Assembly (NCBI GenBank): GCA_013298695.1 | Contig: JAAFIS010000005.1 | Coordinates: 62,001 to 126,000 of the forward strand | Direction: 5' to 3' | Length of the DNA stretch: 64,000 nucleotides | Origin: Betaproteobacteria bacterium | Lineage (GTDB): Bacteria > Pseudomonadota > Gammaproteobacteria > Burkholderiales > Casimicrobiaceae | Shown: positions 17,894 to 26,003 of the stretch, piece after piece | Layout: every line of letters begins with the position of its first letter | Numbering within the stretch: position 1 is the stretch's first letter | Notes under the pieces: model-generated | Database searches by the model: none | Told to the model about the DNA's origin: nothing | What the model saw: only the letters and a program-made list of their open reading frames with translations | Translations under genes and position numbers: made by a program

Positions 17894-18816
17894 ACCGAGT
17901 TGCGCTCGGCCTAGACGCGGGCGGAACGAGCACGCGCTGGGTGGCGATTAGCGACGCCGATGAGGTTCGAGCGCAGGGCGAAGTGATTGGATTAACGGCA
18001 CTTCTTTTGCACTCAAGTGAAGGCGTTGAAAAACTTAAAGCTGCGTTTGAGCAAATCGCCGATGCGCTCTCTGCACATCGAAGCGCGGGCGACACGCTTA
18101 CCGTGTGCGCGGGGTTTACCGGGATTGACGGCCATTCGCAACCGCTTGCGCAATTGATCGCAAACGCGTTTGCAATTGACGCAAATGACGTTCAAATTTT
18201 GAGCGACATCGAGCTGGCCTATCGCGGCGCATTTAAAGCGGGTGAAGGCTACGTTGTCTACGCGGGCACGGGCTCAATTGCGGCGTTCGTCGATGAACGT
18301 AATGTGTTTCATCGAGCGGGAGGACGTGGTGTGGGGTTGGACGACGGTGGTGGCGGATACTGGATGGCTCGCGAAGCGCTGCGCGCGGTGTGGCGACGCG
18401 AAGACGAACTACCGGGCGCGTGGGTCGGCTCCGCACTTGCACACGCGCTATTCGCTCGCATCGGCGGCAGCAATTGGGATCATTCGCGCACCTTTTTCTA
18501 TTCGCGCGAACGCGGCGAAATTGGAAAGCTCGCGCTCGCCGTGCAAGAAACCGCGGATTCCGACCCACTCTCGCGAGACATTCTGCGCCGTGCTGGAATC
18601 GAGCTTGCGCGCTTAGCTCAGGCGCTCATCAATCAGTTCGGCGCGCGCCCGATCGCGCTTGCAGGTCGTGCGTTTCGGCTTCATCCGATCATCGAAGCGT
18701 CGTTTCGTGAACGTCTGCCTGGGGCGAAAATTTCGTTTGTTGATACTTTCGCCGCAATGACAGCCGCGCGGCTTGCGCTAAATTCAACTTCACGCAGGAA
18801 GAGAGCAGATCAATGA
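17890..18816 (+). CDS. nagK: BadF-type N-acetylglucosamine / MurNAc kinase
   Basis: 308 aa of the BadF/BadG/BcrA/BcrD ATPase family (actin-like fold). Seen: phosphate-1 loop LGLDAGGTSTRWV, FTGIDGHSQPL, DIELAYRGAF, VVYAGTGSIAAF and GLDDGGGGYWMAREA. It phosphorylates GlcNAc at O6 in this type of locus. No separate MurNAc kinase is visible although murQ needs MurNAc-6-P; the family includes the clostridial MurK, which accepts both GlcNAc and MurNAc, so dual specificity is a reasonable inference. Coupled to both neighbours by 4-bp overlaps. Confidence 0.85.
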   Translation: MNRVALGLDAGGTSTRWVAISDADEVRAQGEVIGLTALLLHSSEGVEKLKAAFEQIADALSAHRSAGDTLTVCAGFTGIDGHSQPLAQLIANAFAIDANDVQILSDIELAYRGAFKAGEGYVVYAGTGSIAAFVDERNVFHRAGGRGVGLDDGGGGYWMAREALRAVWRREDELPGAWVGSALAHALFARIGGSNWDHSRTFFYSRERGEIGKLALAVQETADSDPLSRDILRRAGIELARLAQALINQFGARPIALAGRAFRLHPIIEASFRERLPGAKISFVDTFAAMTAARLALNSTSRRKRADQ

Positions 18817-19730
18817 CCGCAGAGACGACGCATGCCCCGATAAAAACGGGTGCGCCTTGGGGATCGGCGGAAGTGGCAGCGTGGCGCAGCGAGCGAACGC
18901 GGCAGCGCAGTTATGAGGACGACGTGTTGCGGGTGATCGAGCGATTTCGAACACGCTTTACAGTGGTTGAATACGGTCGGCTGTCGTATGGCGCAGAGAC
19001 ATATCCGCTGGTCGCAGTCAAGACGCTTCACTGGCGCGGTGATAGGCCAACAGTGCTAGTGACAGGTGGCGTTCATGGTTACGAAACCAGCGGTGTGCAC
19101 GGGGCGCTGCAATTCATCGAGCAGCACGCAGAACGCTACAGCGAACAGGTCAATGTCGTCGTCGCGCCGTGCGTCAGCCCGTGGGCGTATGAGCGCGTGC
19201 AGCGCTGGAATCCCGAGGCGATTGATCCTAATCGATCGTTTCGCGAGAACAGCTCGGTGCAGGAATCAGCAGCATTGATGCGCTTTGTAGCGACACTGCG
19301 AAATCATTTTTTGCTGCACATTGATTTGCACGAAACTACCAATACCGACGAATCAGAATTTCGCCCGACGCTTGCGGCACGCGACGATGTGACGTTTGAG
19401 CCAGGAGAAATCCCCGATGGCTTTTATTTGTGCGGTGACGCCGTGAATCCGCAACTTCTTTTTCAGCAAGCGGTGATCGAATCCGTGGCCAAGGTCACGC
19501 ACATCGCGCCACCAGACGCTCAACAAAGGATCATCGGCTCGCCAGTGGTTGCGCCGGGCGTGATCCTTTATCCCTATCGCGAACTCGGTTTGTGTGCGGG
19601 TATGACTGACGCACGCTACACAACGACCACCGAGGTCTACCCGGATAGTGCGCGTGTTACGCCTGAGCAGTGCAACGCCGCGCAAGTGGCGGCAGTGTGT
19701 GCAGCCATTAATTTCGCGTTAACGCACTAA
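18813..19730 (+). CDS. M14-family metallopeptidase, possible murein-peptide amidase
   Basis: 305 aa, no signal peptide. Zinc ligands fit the M14 pattern: GGVHGYETSG (H-x-x-E) and the later HIDLHETTNTDESEF, with DPNRSF as in small M14 amidases. Relatives include DUF2817-like proteins and MpaA, which removes diaminopimelate from murein tripeptide in peptidoglycan recycling. As last gene of a locus with murQ, an AmpG-like carrier and a DigH-like hydrolase, a role in trimming imported muropeptides fits. Class is clear; substrate is inferred. Confidence 0.78.
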   Translation: MTAETTHAPIKTGAPWGSAEVAAWRSERTRQRSYEDDVLRVIERFRTRFTVVEYGRLSYGAETYPLVAVKTLHWRGDRPTVLVTGGVHGYETSGVHGALQFIEQHAERYSEQVNVVVAPCVSPWAYERVQRWNPEAIDPNRSFRENSSVQESAALMRFVATLRNHFLLHIDLHETTNTDESEFRPTLAARDDVTFEPGEIPDGFYLCGDAVNPQLLFQQAVIESVAKVTHIAPPDAQQRIIGSPVVAPGVILYPYRELGLCAGMTDARYTTTTEVYPDSARVTPEQCNAAQVAAVCAAINFALTH

Positions 19731-19876
19731 AGACACAACCTGAGTTGCTGTGTCGCGGCCAGGACGAACTGCCTTAAACCTTCTATCCGCACGTCGAGTC
19801 GGACAACGTCACCGAGATCGACATCCCCAAAGCAATCTGCGGACAAATTCTTTCGCGATTGCCTAAACCGCCAAGC

Positions 19877-19893
19877 GCCCAATTTAATTGGGC
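19877..19893. repeat. single GCCC-AT-GGGC palindrome (copy F)
   Basis: GCCCAATTTAATTGGGC is a near-perfect palindrome, the best match in the window to the paired palindrome family. Its partner is not found at the expected 66 bp on either side; on the right that position falls inside the hemA 3' fragment. It lies between the M14 gene and the fragment's stop. Confidence 0.7.
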
Positions 19894-19929
19894 GAACAAC
19901 GCGGATTAGTGCTCTGTCAACTAAAGCAG

Positions 19930-20477
19930 TTACGCCGCTATGCGCACCATTTCTTTGGGTAGCCCGAGCATGATCCATTCAGTCACTAGCGCTTCCACGA
20001 GTGCGTCAACCATCTCACTTGTGTGACAAGGCCCGGGCGCGATGCGAATGCGCTCCGTGCCGCGCGCAACCGTTGGATAGTTGATCGGTTGCAGATAAAT
20101 ATTGTGGTTTTGCAATAGGCGGTCGGTGAGCGTTTTCACCTTCACCGGATCACCGACGAATACCGGAACAATATGTGATGGGTTGTCCATTACCGGCAAG
20201 CCACGCGCTGTGAGTTTGGATTTCACTTCCGCCACGCGTTCGCGCTGCAATCGACGCTCTTCTTGCGAGCGCATCAGATGCGACACGCTGGCGATTGCGC
20301 CCGCACAAAGTACCGGCGCGAGTGAGGTGGAAAAAATAAACGATGCGCCAAAGCTGCGAATGCAATCGACCATTGCTGCGCTGCCGGTGACGTAGCCACC
20401 CTGCATGCCAAAGGCTTTACCCAGCGTGCCTTGAATAATGTCGATTTGGTCAGCTACGCCTTGCTCCTGCGATACAC
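19930..20477 (-). pseudogene. hemA': duplicated 3' end of hemA (ALAS), 5' part missing
   Basis: From 19932 to 20477 this matches 23816-24361, the last 182 codons of the intact hemA, in the same orientation. By eye there are 12 nucleotide differences in 546 bp; 10 are silent and the two replacements fall in the last five residues. Homology stops abruptly at GATACAC, within the codons corresponding to residue 246 of the intact protein, after which the reading frame runs into unrelated sequence to 20523. Lacking the PLP site half and any start signal, it cannot make ALAS. It bounds, together with hemA, a two-gene inserted segment. Confidence 0.95.
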
Positions 20478-20766
20478 AGCCGCAGACTGCGGTCGGGTAG
20501 AGGAACTCTAGGTCACCCAACACTCACAACAGCAAAGCAAACTTTCTGAGATTACGCCCGTTTTTTTCGACTCTTTCCAACAAACTGGAATTTTCGTAGT
20601 CGCTTGCTTTTTTTGTTGCTAGAAGGCGACACTCAGAAAAATACTCGTTGATTAGGGTTGTATTTGCCGCAGGTGGCACTCAGACTAGGCTTACTGTCCT
20701 GGCAGTTTAGGGCTGATACGAGTGGTTTAACACGCAACGGCAGTTCTACTTCGGGGGAAACGAATC
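20478..20766. other. left edge of the inserted segment; leader of the repeat protein gene
   Basis: 289 bp without a gene. A small hairpin CCGCA-GAC-TGCGG lies at the very junction with the hemA fragment (about 20479-20492). ATTACGCCCGTTTTTTT (from about 20551) resembles half of the GCCC palindrome repeat. T-runs and low GC suggest a promoter area for the following gene, but no clear -35/-10 pair can be named. Confidence 0.5.
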
Positions 20767-22674
20767 ATGTTCGGACAGATTTTTTTTGCGAGTCGCAAAG
20801 GTATATTTTTCGACGCTTTGTCGAGCGTCTCTGCATCCTGTGTACGATGTTTCCTCGTGGCGGCATTGTGGTTTGGCACTGCCAACGCAGTGGTTCCGCA
20901 AAAGATCAACTATCAGGGCTATCTGACGAGCCCGCCGCCGGCCAGCGTCCCGGTTACGGGCGTGGTGGCGATGACGCTGAACATCTACAACGTCGCTGTG
21001 GCCGGGACGTCGCTCTATACGGAAACGCAAAACGTCTCGGTGACCGGGGGATTGTTCAATGTCGTCATCGGCGATGTGACGCCGCTGACGCTACCGTTCA
21101 ACGCACAATATTTCCTAGGCATCACGATTGCGCCGACGGCTGAGTTAGCACCACGCCAGCCGCTCCTGTCGGCGCCTTACGCGCTAAACGCACGTACCGC
21201 AGAGACTATGGTCGGTGGGGTTGCGGGCGAAATAATGGCGGTTCCCGGCGGTGTCGCCGGTTTCACTAGCAATCCGTTTATCAGCGGCAACTTGGGCGTT
21301 GGAACAGCGACGCCGAGCCATAAGTTAGAGGTCAATCACGGGGGTTCAACCGGTGTCGCAGTTAGATCGACCGCCAGTTTCTCAGTAATTGATATCGATG
21401 CTCAAAGCGGCGACGCGGCGCTGCGTTTTGCAAAAGCGGGTGTCAATCAATGGAATATTCGTAATCGCCCCTCCGACGACTACCTTGAAATATTCGAACT
21501 CGGTGGCGGCGGTAGTCGCGTGGTGATTCAGGATGCGACTGGAAACGTCGGTATCGGTGAAACAACCAGTCCCACCTACAAGTTGGACGTTTTGCACGCT
21601 GGCTCAACGGGTATTCGCAACAAATCAAGCAGTAGCTTTTCGGTCATCGACATTGATGCAGCGAGTGGCGATGCGGCGTTGCGTTTTGCGAAAGCGGGCG
21701 TGAATCAATGGAACGTTCGCAATCGACCAGGCGATGATTACTTCGAGATTTTCGAATTGGGTGGTGGTGGTAGTCGTTTTGTGATTCAAGACGGCACCGG
21801 CAACGTAGGGATTGGTGAAACTACTAGCCCGGCGTATAAGTTGGATGTATTGCATGCTGGCTCAACGGGTATTCGTAACAAATCAAGCGGCAGCTTTTCC
21901 GTCATTGACATTGATGCTGCAAGCGGCGACGCGGCACTGCGTTTTGCTCGGGCGGGTGTCAATCAGTGGAACATTCGGAACAACCCAGCTACTGACGATC
22001 TCCAAATTTTCGAACTCGGCGGCGGCGGCGAGCGTTTGCGGATTGAAAACGGCACAGGGACAGTTGTAATCCCTGGAAATCTAACCGTCGTGGGCACGAA
22101 GGCGTTTACGATGGATCACCCGCTCGATCCATTGAACAAACTGCTGGTGCACGCTGCAATAGAGAGTAACGAAGTGCTCAACGCCTACAGCGGAAACATC
22201 ACGACCGATAGCTCGGGCAAAGCAATGGTTTCGCTCCCGGATTACTTCGAGGCGCTGAACAAGGACTTCCGGTATCAACTAACCGTCGTTGGCGGTGGTT
22301 TTGCGCAGGCGATTGTCAGCCGCGAGGTGAAAGGCAATCAGTTCGAGGTTGCAACTAATCAGCCCAACATCAAGGTGAGCTGGGAAGTCAAAGGCGTTCG
22401 CAATGACGAGCGTATGAAGAAATTCCCATTCGTTGCCGAAGCTGAGAAGGTCGGCGCGATGAAGGGGAAATACTTTGACGCGGTTGCGTACAACGTTGCA
22501 AGACCCAAAGCGGCTAACGTCAACCCTGGAGCACCCTCATCGGTCGACGACGTCGCACCTAGAGCGCCAGTAGCACCGAAACCCGACAACCTGAGCGGCG
22601 GCAGCCTCACGGATCCACCGAGAACCACCGTACGTCCTCCAAACCCGATCGACTCGAACGGCAGCACCAAGTAA
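20767..22674 (+). CDS. secreted protein with three 86-residue tail-fibre-like repeats
   Basis: 635 aa, signal peptide ending near FGTANA. Residues about 40-140 contain KINYQGYLT and SAPYALNA, marks of a family of extracellular proteins often paired with IPTL-CTERM proteins. Three repeats of 86 residues follow (DNA periods starting 21286, 21541 and 21799), each with KLxVxHxGSTG, SFSVIDIDA.SGDAALRFA, AGVNQWN.RN and IFELGGGG. They resemble the beta-helical 'GNVGIGT' repeats of phage tail fibres and their chaperone-domain proteins. A Pro/Asn-rich C-terminus follows (about 590-635). No S74 autoprotease domain was seen. Function unknown; cell-surface or extracellular structural role likely. Confidence 0.75.
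   Translation: MFGQIFFASRKGIFFDALSSVSASCVRCFLVAALWFGTANAVVPQKINYQGYLTSPPPASVPVTGVVAMTLNIYNVAVAGTSLYTETQNVSVTGGLFNVVIGDVTPLTLPFNAQYFLGITIAPTAELAPRQPLLSAPYALNARTAETMVGGVAGEIMAVPGGVAGFTSNPFISGNLGVGTATPSHKLEVNHGGSTGVAVRSTASFSVIDIDAQSGDAALRFAKAGVNQWNIRNRPSDDYLEIFELGGGGSRVVIQDATGNVGIGETTSPTYKLDVLHAGSTGIRNKSSSSFSVIDIDAASGDAALRFAKAGVNQWNVRNRPGDDYFEIFELGGGGSRFVIQDGTGNVGIGETTSPAYKLDVLHAGSTGIRNKSSGSFSVIDIDAASGDAALRFARAGVNQWNIRNNPATDDLQIFELGGGGERLRIENGTGTVVIPGNLTVVGTKAFTMDHPLDPLNKLLVHAAIESNEVLNAYSGNITTDSSGKAMVSLPDYFEALNKDFRYQLTVVGGGFAQAIVSREVKGNQFEVATNQPNIKVSWEVKGVRNDERMKKFPFVAEAEKVGAMKGKYFDAVAYNVARPKAANVNPGAPSSVDDVAPRAPVAPKPDNLSGGSLTDPPRTTVRPPNPIDSNGSTK
21286..22056 (+). repeat. three tandem 258-bp coding repeats
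   Basis: Units start at 21286 (one codon shorter), 21541 and 21799. Units 2 and 3 are nearly identical in protein and still close in DNA, while unit 1 is more diverged. The period of exactly 258 bp keeps frame, which suggests growth and loss by unequal recombination. Confidence 0.9.
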
Positions 22675-22737
22675 ATCTCGACCGTGGGTCGCTGGTTTAT
22701 CGAGCGTTAGTCAAACAAGTCGCAAACGGAGGGCATT

Positions 22738-23730
22738 ATGGTTAGGTACTACATCGCAAGGGCGGCACTGGCCATCGCCACGGCGGGTTGGTCTCTGGCG
22801 TGGGCCGCGCCGCCGTCGAACGCGCAGTACTCGATACCTTCGAGCGCACGCAATTCCGGGGTGGGAGACATGAGCTCGGCCCAGCACAAATTGTCGTCAT
22901 CGGTCGGCGATGGTTTTGGTGAATTTGCGATGAACGGTGCTAGCTATACGTTAAGTCCAGGCTTTTGGGGGGGTGTACTGAAGGTAGCACCTGCGTTGGC
23001 GACTATTTCCGTTTCTCCGACCTCAGTGCCCGACAACGGCACGCCGCTGGTGTTTACGGTCACGCTCAATCCACCGCCTGCGGTGGCAACACCGGTGGCC
23101 ATTGCTTCCGCTCTGATTACCGGGCCTGCAATGACGGGTGTGACTAACAACTGCATAGGTCCCGTCTTGGTGGCGCCGACTGGCGTTGGAACATGTACGA
23201 TTTCGGCGAACAACACTGTCGGCCTTGACAGTTCGGTGACGGCGACCGTTACCCTCGCAGCGGGCGCTGGCTGGGTACTAGGCTCGCCTAGTGTCGCGTC
23301 GGGAACGATAACCGACGACGACAGCGTCGTCGGTGTGACCGCGCCGAACACAACGATCAACGACGGCGCGAACGCGGTGTTCGAAATCACCTGTAGAGGT
23401 GCGCCTACGGCAACTGTGAGCTACAGTTTTAGTGGTGACTACTCGCCGCTGCCGCCGAATGCTGGACCGACTGTCGTCACCTGCGGGACGCCGCTAATCA
23501 TCACGATTCCAACTGTCGGCGACCCCATCTTGAACTTACGCACGCTCAGGCTAACGCTTGCTGATCCATCGCCGTTTATATTGGCACCGGGTGCGGGCTT
23601 TGCCACCATCCTCGTTGTGGACGAAGCGTTCTTTGCGCGGCCAATTCCGACCTTGAGCGCGTTCGGGTTGATGTTGCTTGCGCTGCTGATCTTTGTGGCG
23701 GGTCAAATGGGCGTCCGCCGAAAGATGTAA
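22738..23730 (+). CDS. IPTL-CTERM sorted surface protein
   Basis: 330 aa. Signal peptide (cleavage near WAAPPSNA), then NSGVGDMSSAQHKLSSSVGDGFGE, which looks like an exposed N-terminal segment, then one or two beta-sandwich regions rich in Thr/Val (Calx-beta/Ig-like, about 85-200 and 200-290). The C-terminus has IPTLSAFGLMLLALL followed by a short helix and RRKM, the IPTL-CTERM sorting signal recognised by exosortase-type enzymes. GGAGGG lies 8 bp before the ATG. No exosortase gene is in the window. It pairs with the preceding repeat protein inside the inserted segment. Confidence 0.85.
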   Translation: MVRYYIARAALAIATAGWSLAWAAPPSNAQYSIPSSARNSGVGDMSSAQHKLSSSVGDGFGEFAMNGASYTLSPGFWGGVLKVAPALATISVSPTSVPDNGTPLVFTVTLNPPPAVATPVAIASALITGPAMTGVTNNCIGPVLVAPTGVGTCTISANNTVGLDSSVTATVTLAAGAGWVLGSPSVASGTITDDDSVVGVTAPNTTINDGANAVFEITCRGAPTATVSYSFSGDYSPLPPNAGPTVVTCGTPLIITIPTVGDPILNLRTLRLTLADPSPFILAPGAGFATILVVDEAFFARPIPTLSAFGLMLLALLIFVAGQMGVRRKM

Positions 23731-23813
23731 GTCCGCCTTACGTTGATCGGTCCCGTCTACTTGAAAAGGAAATACTCTTTACATCCGTTGGTGGAATCGC
23801 TCACAGCCAATGA

Positions 23814-25097
23814 TCACGCCGCTACGCGCGCCATTTCTTTGGGCAGACCGAGCATGATCCATTCAGTCACTAGCGCTTCCACGAGTGCGTCAACCATCTC
23901 ACTCGTGTGACAAGGCCCGGGCGCGATGCGAATGCGCTCCGTGCCGCGCGCAACCGTTGGATAGTTGATCGGTTGCAGATAAATATTGTGGTTTTGCAAT
24001 AGGCGGTCGGTGAGCGTTTTCACCTTCACCGGATCACCGACGAATACCGGAACAATATGTGATGGGTTGTCCATTACCGGCAAGCCGCGCGCTGTGAGTT
24101 TGGATTTCACTTCCGCCACGCGTTCGCGCTGCAATCGACGCTCTTCTTGCGAGCGCATCAGATGCGACACGCTGGCGATTGCGCCCGCACAAAGCACCGG
24201 CGCTAGCGAGGTTGAAAAAATAAACGATGCGCCAAAGCTGCGAATGCAATCGACCATTGCTGCGCTGCCGGTGACGTAGCCACCCTGCATGCCAAACGCT
24301 TTACCCAACGTGCCTTGAATAATGTCGATTTGGTCAGCTACGCCTTGCTCCTGCGATACACCGCCGCCGCGATTGCCGTACATGCCTACCGCGTGAACTT
24401 CGTCGAGGTAAGTCATCGCGCCGTATTTTTTTGCGATTCGCGCAAATTCACCGATGGGCGCGATGTTGCCACTCATCGAATAGACGCTTTCAAACACCAC
24501 TAATTTCGGACGCGATGGATCAATCGCCGCGAGCTTTGCTTCAAGGTCTTTTGGATCGTTATGGGCGAAGATCATGCGCTCGGTATTTGCCCGGCGGATG
24601 CCTTCGATCATCGAGTTGTGATTGTCGCCGTCGGACAAGATCACCGTGTTTGGCAATAGCGAGCCGAGCACCGAAAGCGCGGCGAGATTGGCGCTATAGC
24701 CCGAGGTGAAAGTGAGGGCGGCAGGTTTGTCGTGCAGCGCGGCTAACAAGCGTTCGAGCTCGATGTGTAGCGCGTTTGTGCCACCGATGTTGCGTGTGCC
24801 GCCTGCGCCCGTTGCGCCTTCGTTGACAGCGGCAACCATCGCATCGCGCACGGCGGGATGATGACCCATCCCTAGATAATCGTTTGAACACCAGGTGATC
24901 ACATCGCGAAGCTGTTCGCCGCCATGCCACTCAACGCGGGGGAACTGCCCGCGTGGCCGCGAAAGCTCTGCGAAAATGCGGTAACGACCTTCGCGCTTTA
25001 AAGCGTCGATGCGGTCGGCGAAGAGTTGGGTGTAGTTCGGAGTGGTCGACAAGGTGCACACCAATGAGGAATACGTTGCAATTTTATGCTGGTTCAC
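23814..25097 (-). CDS. hemA: 5-aminolevulinate synthase
   Basis: Up to 427 aa. It condenses glycine and succinyl-CoA to 5-aminolevulinate (Shemin route). ALAS marks: [67 protein letters not shown] with PLP lysine about K266, and [13 protein letters not shown], which distinguish it from Kbl and BioF. The first residues are uncertain: GTG 25097 overlaps the divergent folP start by 12 bp, while GTG 25061 or TTG 25052 would give a more usual N-terminus; none has a clear ribosome-binding site. ALAS is unusual in betaproteobacteria, which normally use glutamyl-tRNA. Confidence 0.95.
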   Translation of the reverse strand: MNQHKIATYSSLVCTLSTTPNYTQLFADRIDALKREGRYRIFAELSRPRGQFPRVEWHGGEQLRDVITWCSNDYLGMGHHPAVRDAMVAAVNEGATGAGGTRNIGGTNALHIELERLLAALHDKPAALTFTSGYSANLAALSVLGSLLPNTVILSDGDNHNSMIEGIRRANTERMIFAHNDPKDLEAKLAAIDPSRPKLVVFESVYSMSGNIAPIGEFARIAKKYGAMTYLDEVHAVGMYGNRGGGVSQEQGVADQIDIIQGTLGKAFGMQGGYVTGSAAMVDCIRSFGASFIFSTSLAPVLCAGAIASVSHLMRSQEERRLQRERVAEVKSKLTARGLPVMDNPSHIVPVFVGDPVKVKTLTDRLLQNHNIYLQPINYPTVARGTERIRIAPGPCHTSEMVDALVEALVTEWIMLGLPKEMARVAA

Positions 25098-25970
25098 GAC
25101 AAAACTACCCTTGCGCTAGATCAATCCAGAGGCTGGAAATGTGCTGATTTCGAATTTTCGACATCAAAAACAGACCCTATAGTCGTTATGGGCATCATTA
25201 ACGTGACGCCCGATTCGTTTTCTGACGGCGGTCAATTCAGCGAAACCAGCAGAGCGTTGAAGCACGCCGAGCAATTGGTGTACGACGGCGCGCACATTTT
25301 GGATGTCGGCGGCGAATCAACGCGGCCGGGCGCCGCACCGGTGAGTGTTGAACAAGAGCTCTCTCGCGTAATTCCCTTGATTGAGCAGCTTGCGAAGGCG
25401 GGGCATTGCGTTTCAGTGGACACGCGAAAGCCTGAGGTCATGCGCGCGGCAATTGCCTCTGGTGCGGCGATTGTTAACGACGTGTATGCACTGCGCGCGC
25501 CTGGCGCGGTTGAGGTTTGTGCCGCGAGCGACGTCGGCGTTGTGCTCATGCACATGCAGGGCGAACCGTCAACCATGCAAGCCGAGCCGATTTACGAAAA
25601 CGTGGCGCGTGAGGTGTCTGAGTTTTTGCATAAGCGCGCAACAGCCTGCGAGGCCTCAGGCATTGCCCGCGCCCGTATCGCGCTAGATCCGGGCTTCGGT
25701 TTTGGCAAAACGACTGCGCACAATCTCGAACTCACGCAAAAGCTCGATCAATTGGTTCAGCTAGGTTTCCCGATTGTCGCGGGTTGGTCGCGCAAGCGCA
25801 CGATCGGTGAGCTCACCGGGCGCAGCGTTGCGGCGGAGCGCGTGAGCGGCAGCGTGGCCGCGGCTCTAGCCTGCGTTGCGCGGGGTGCGCGAATTGTGAG
25901 GGTTCATGATGTGAAAGAAACCGTGGAAGCACTGCGCGTATGGCGAGCGCTGGGCCCGTCTCTACAATAG
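25086..25970 (+). CDS. folP: dihydropteroate synthase
   Basis: 294 aa. It joins p-aminobenzoate to dihydropterin pyrophosphate in folate synthesis. Motifs: [52 protein letters not shown] and [11 protein letters not shown]. The first ~30 residues before the core are longer than usual, so the start may lie nearer 25150. It is divergent from hemA and 33 bp before glmM; folP-glmM is a widely conserved pair. Confidence 0.96.
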   Translation: MLVHDKTTLALDQSRGWKCADFEFSTSKTDPIVVMGIINVTPDSFSDGGQFSETSRALKHAEQLVYDGAHILDVGGESTRPGAAPVSVEQELSRVIPLIEQLAKAGHCVSVDTRKPEVMRAAIASGAAIVNDVYALRAPGAVEVCAASDVGVVLMHMQGEPSTMQAEPIYENVAREVSEFLHKRATACEASGIARARIALDPGFGFGKTTAHNLELTQKLDQLVQLGFPIVAGWSRKRTIGELTGRSVAAERVSGSVAAALACVARGARIVRVHDVKETVEALRVWRALGPSLQ

Positions 25971-26003
25971 GCCGCGCCGGGAACAATAAAAAGGAATAGC
26001 TTG

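Noticed and set aside
19727-19978. 83-aa minus-strand frame between the M14 gene and the hemA fragment
   Set aside because: Runs through the palindrome and the fragment's stop in another frame, no ribosome-binding site and no recognisable motif.
20767-23730. Prophage tail module
   Set aside because: The repeats resemble tail fibres, but the protein has a signal peptide, its neighbour is an IPTL-CTERM protein, and no other phage genes are near.
23814-25097. Annotation as Kbl (2-amino-3-ketobutyrate ligase) or BioF
   Set aside because: GTRNIGGT, the [14 protein letters not shown] region and [13 protein letters not shown] are those of 5-aminolevulinate synthase.
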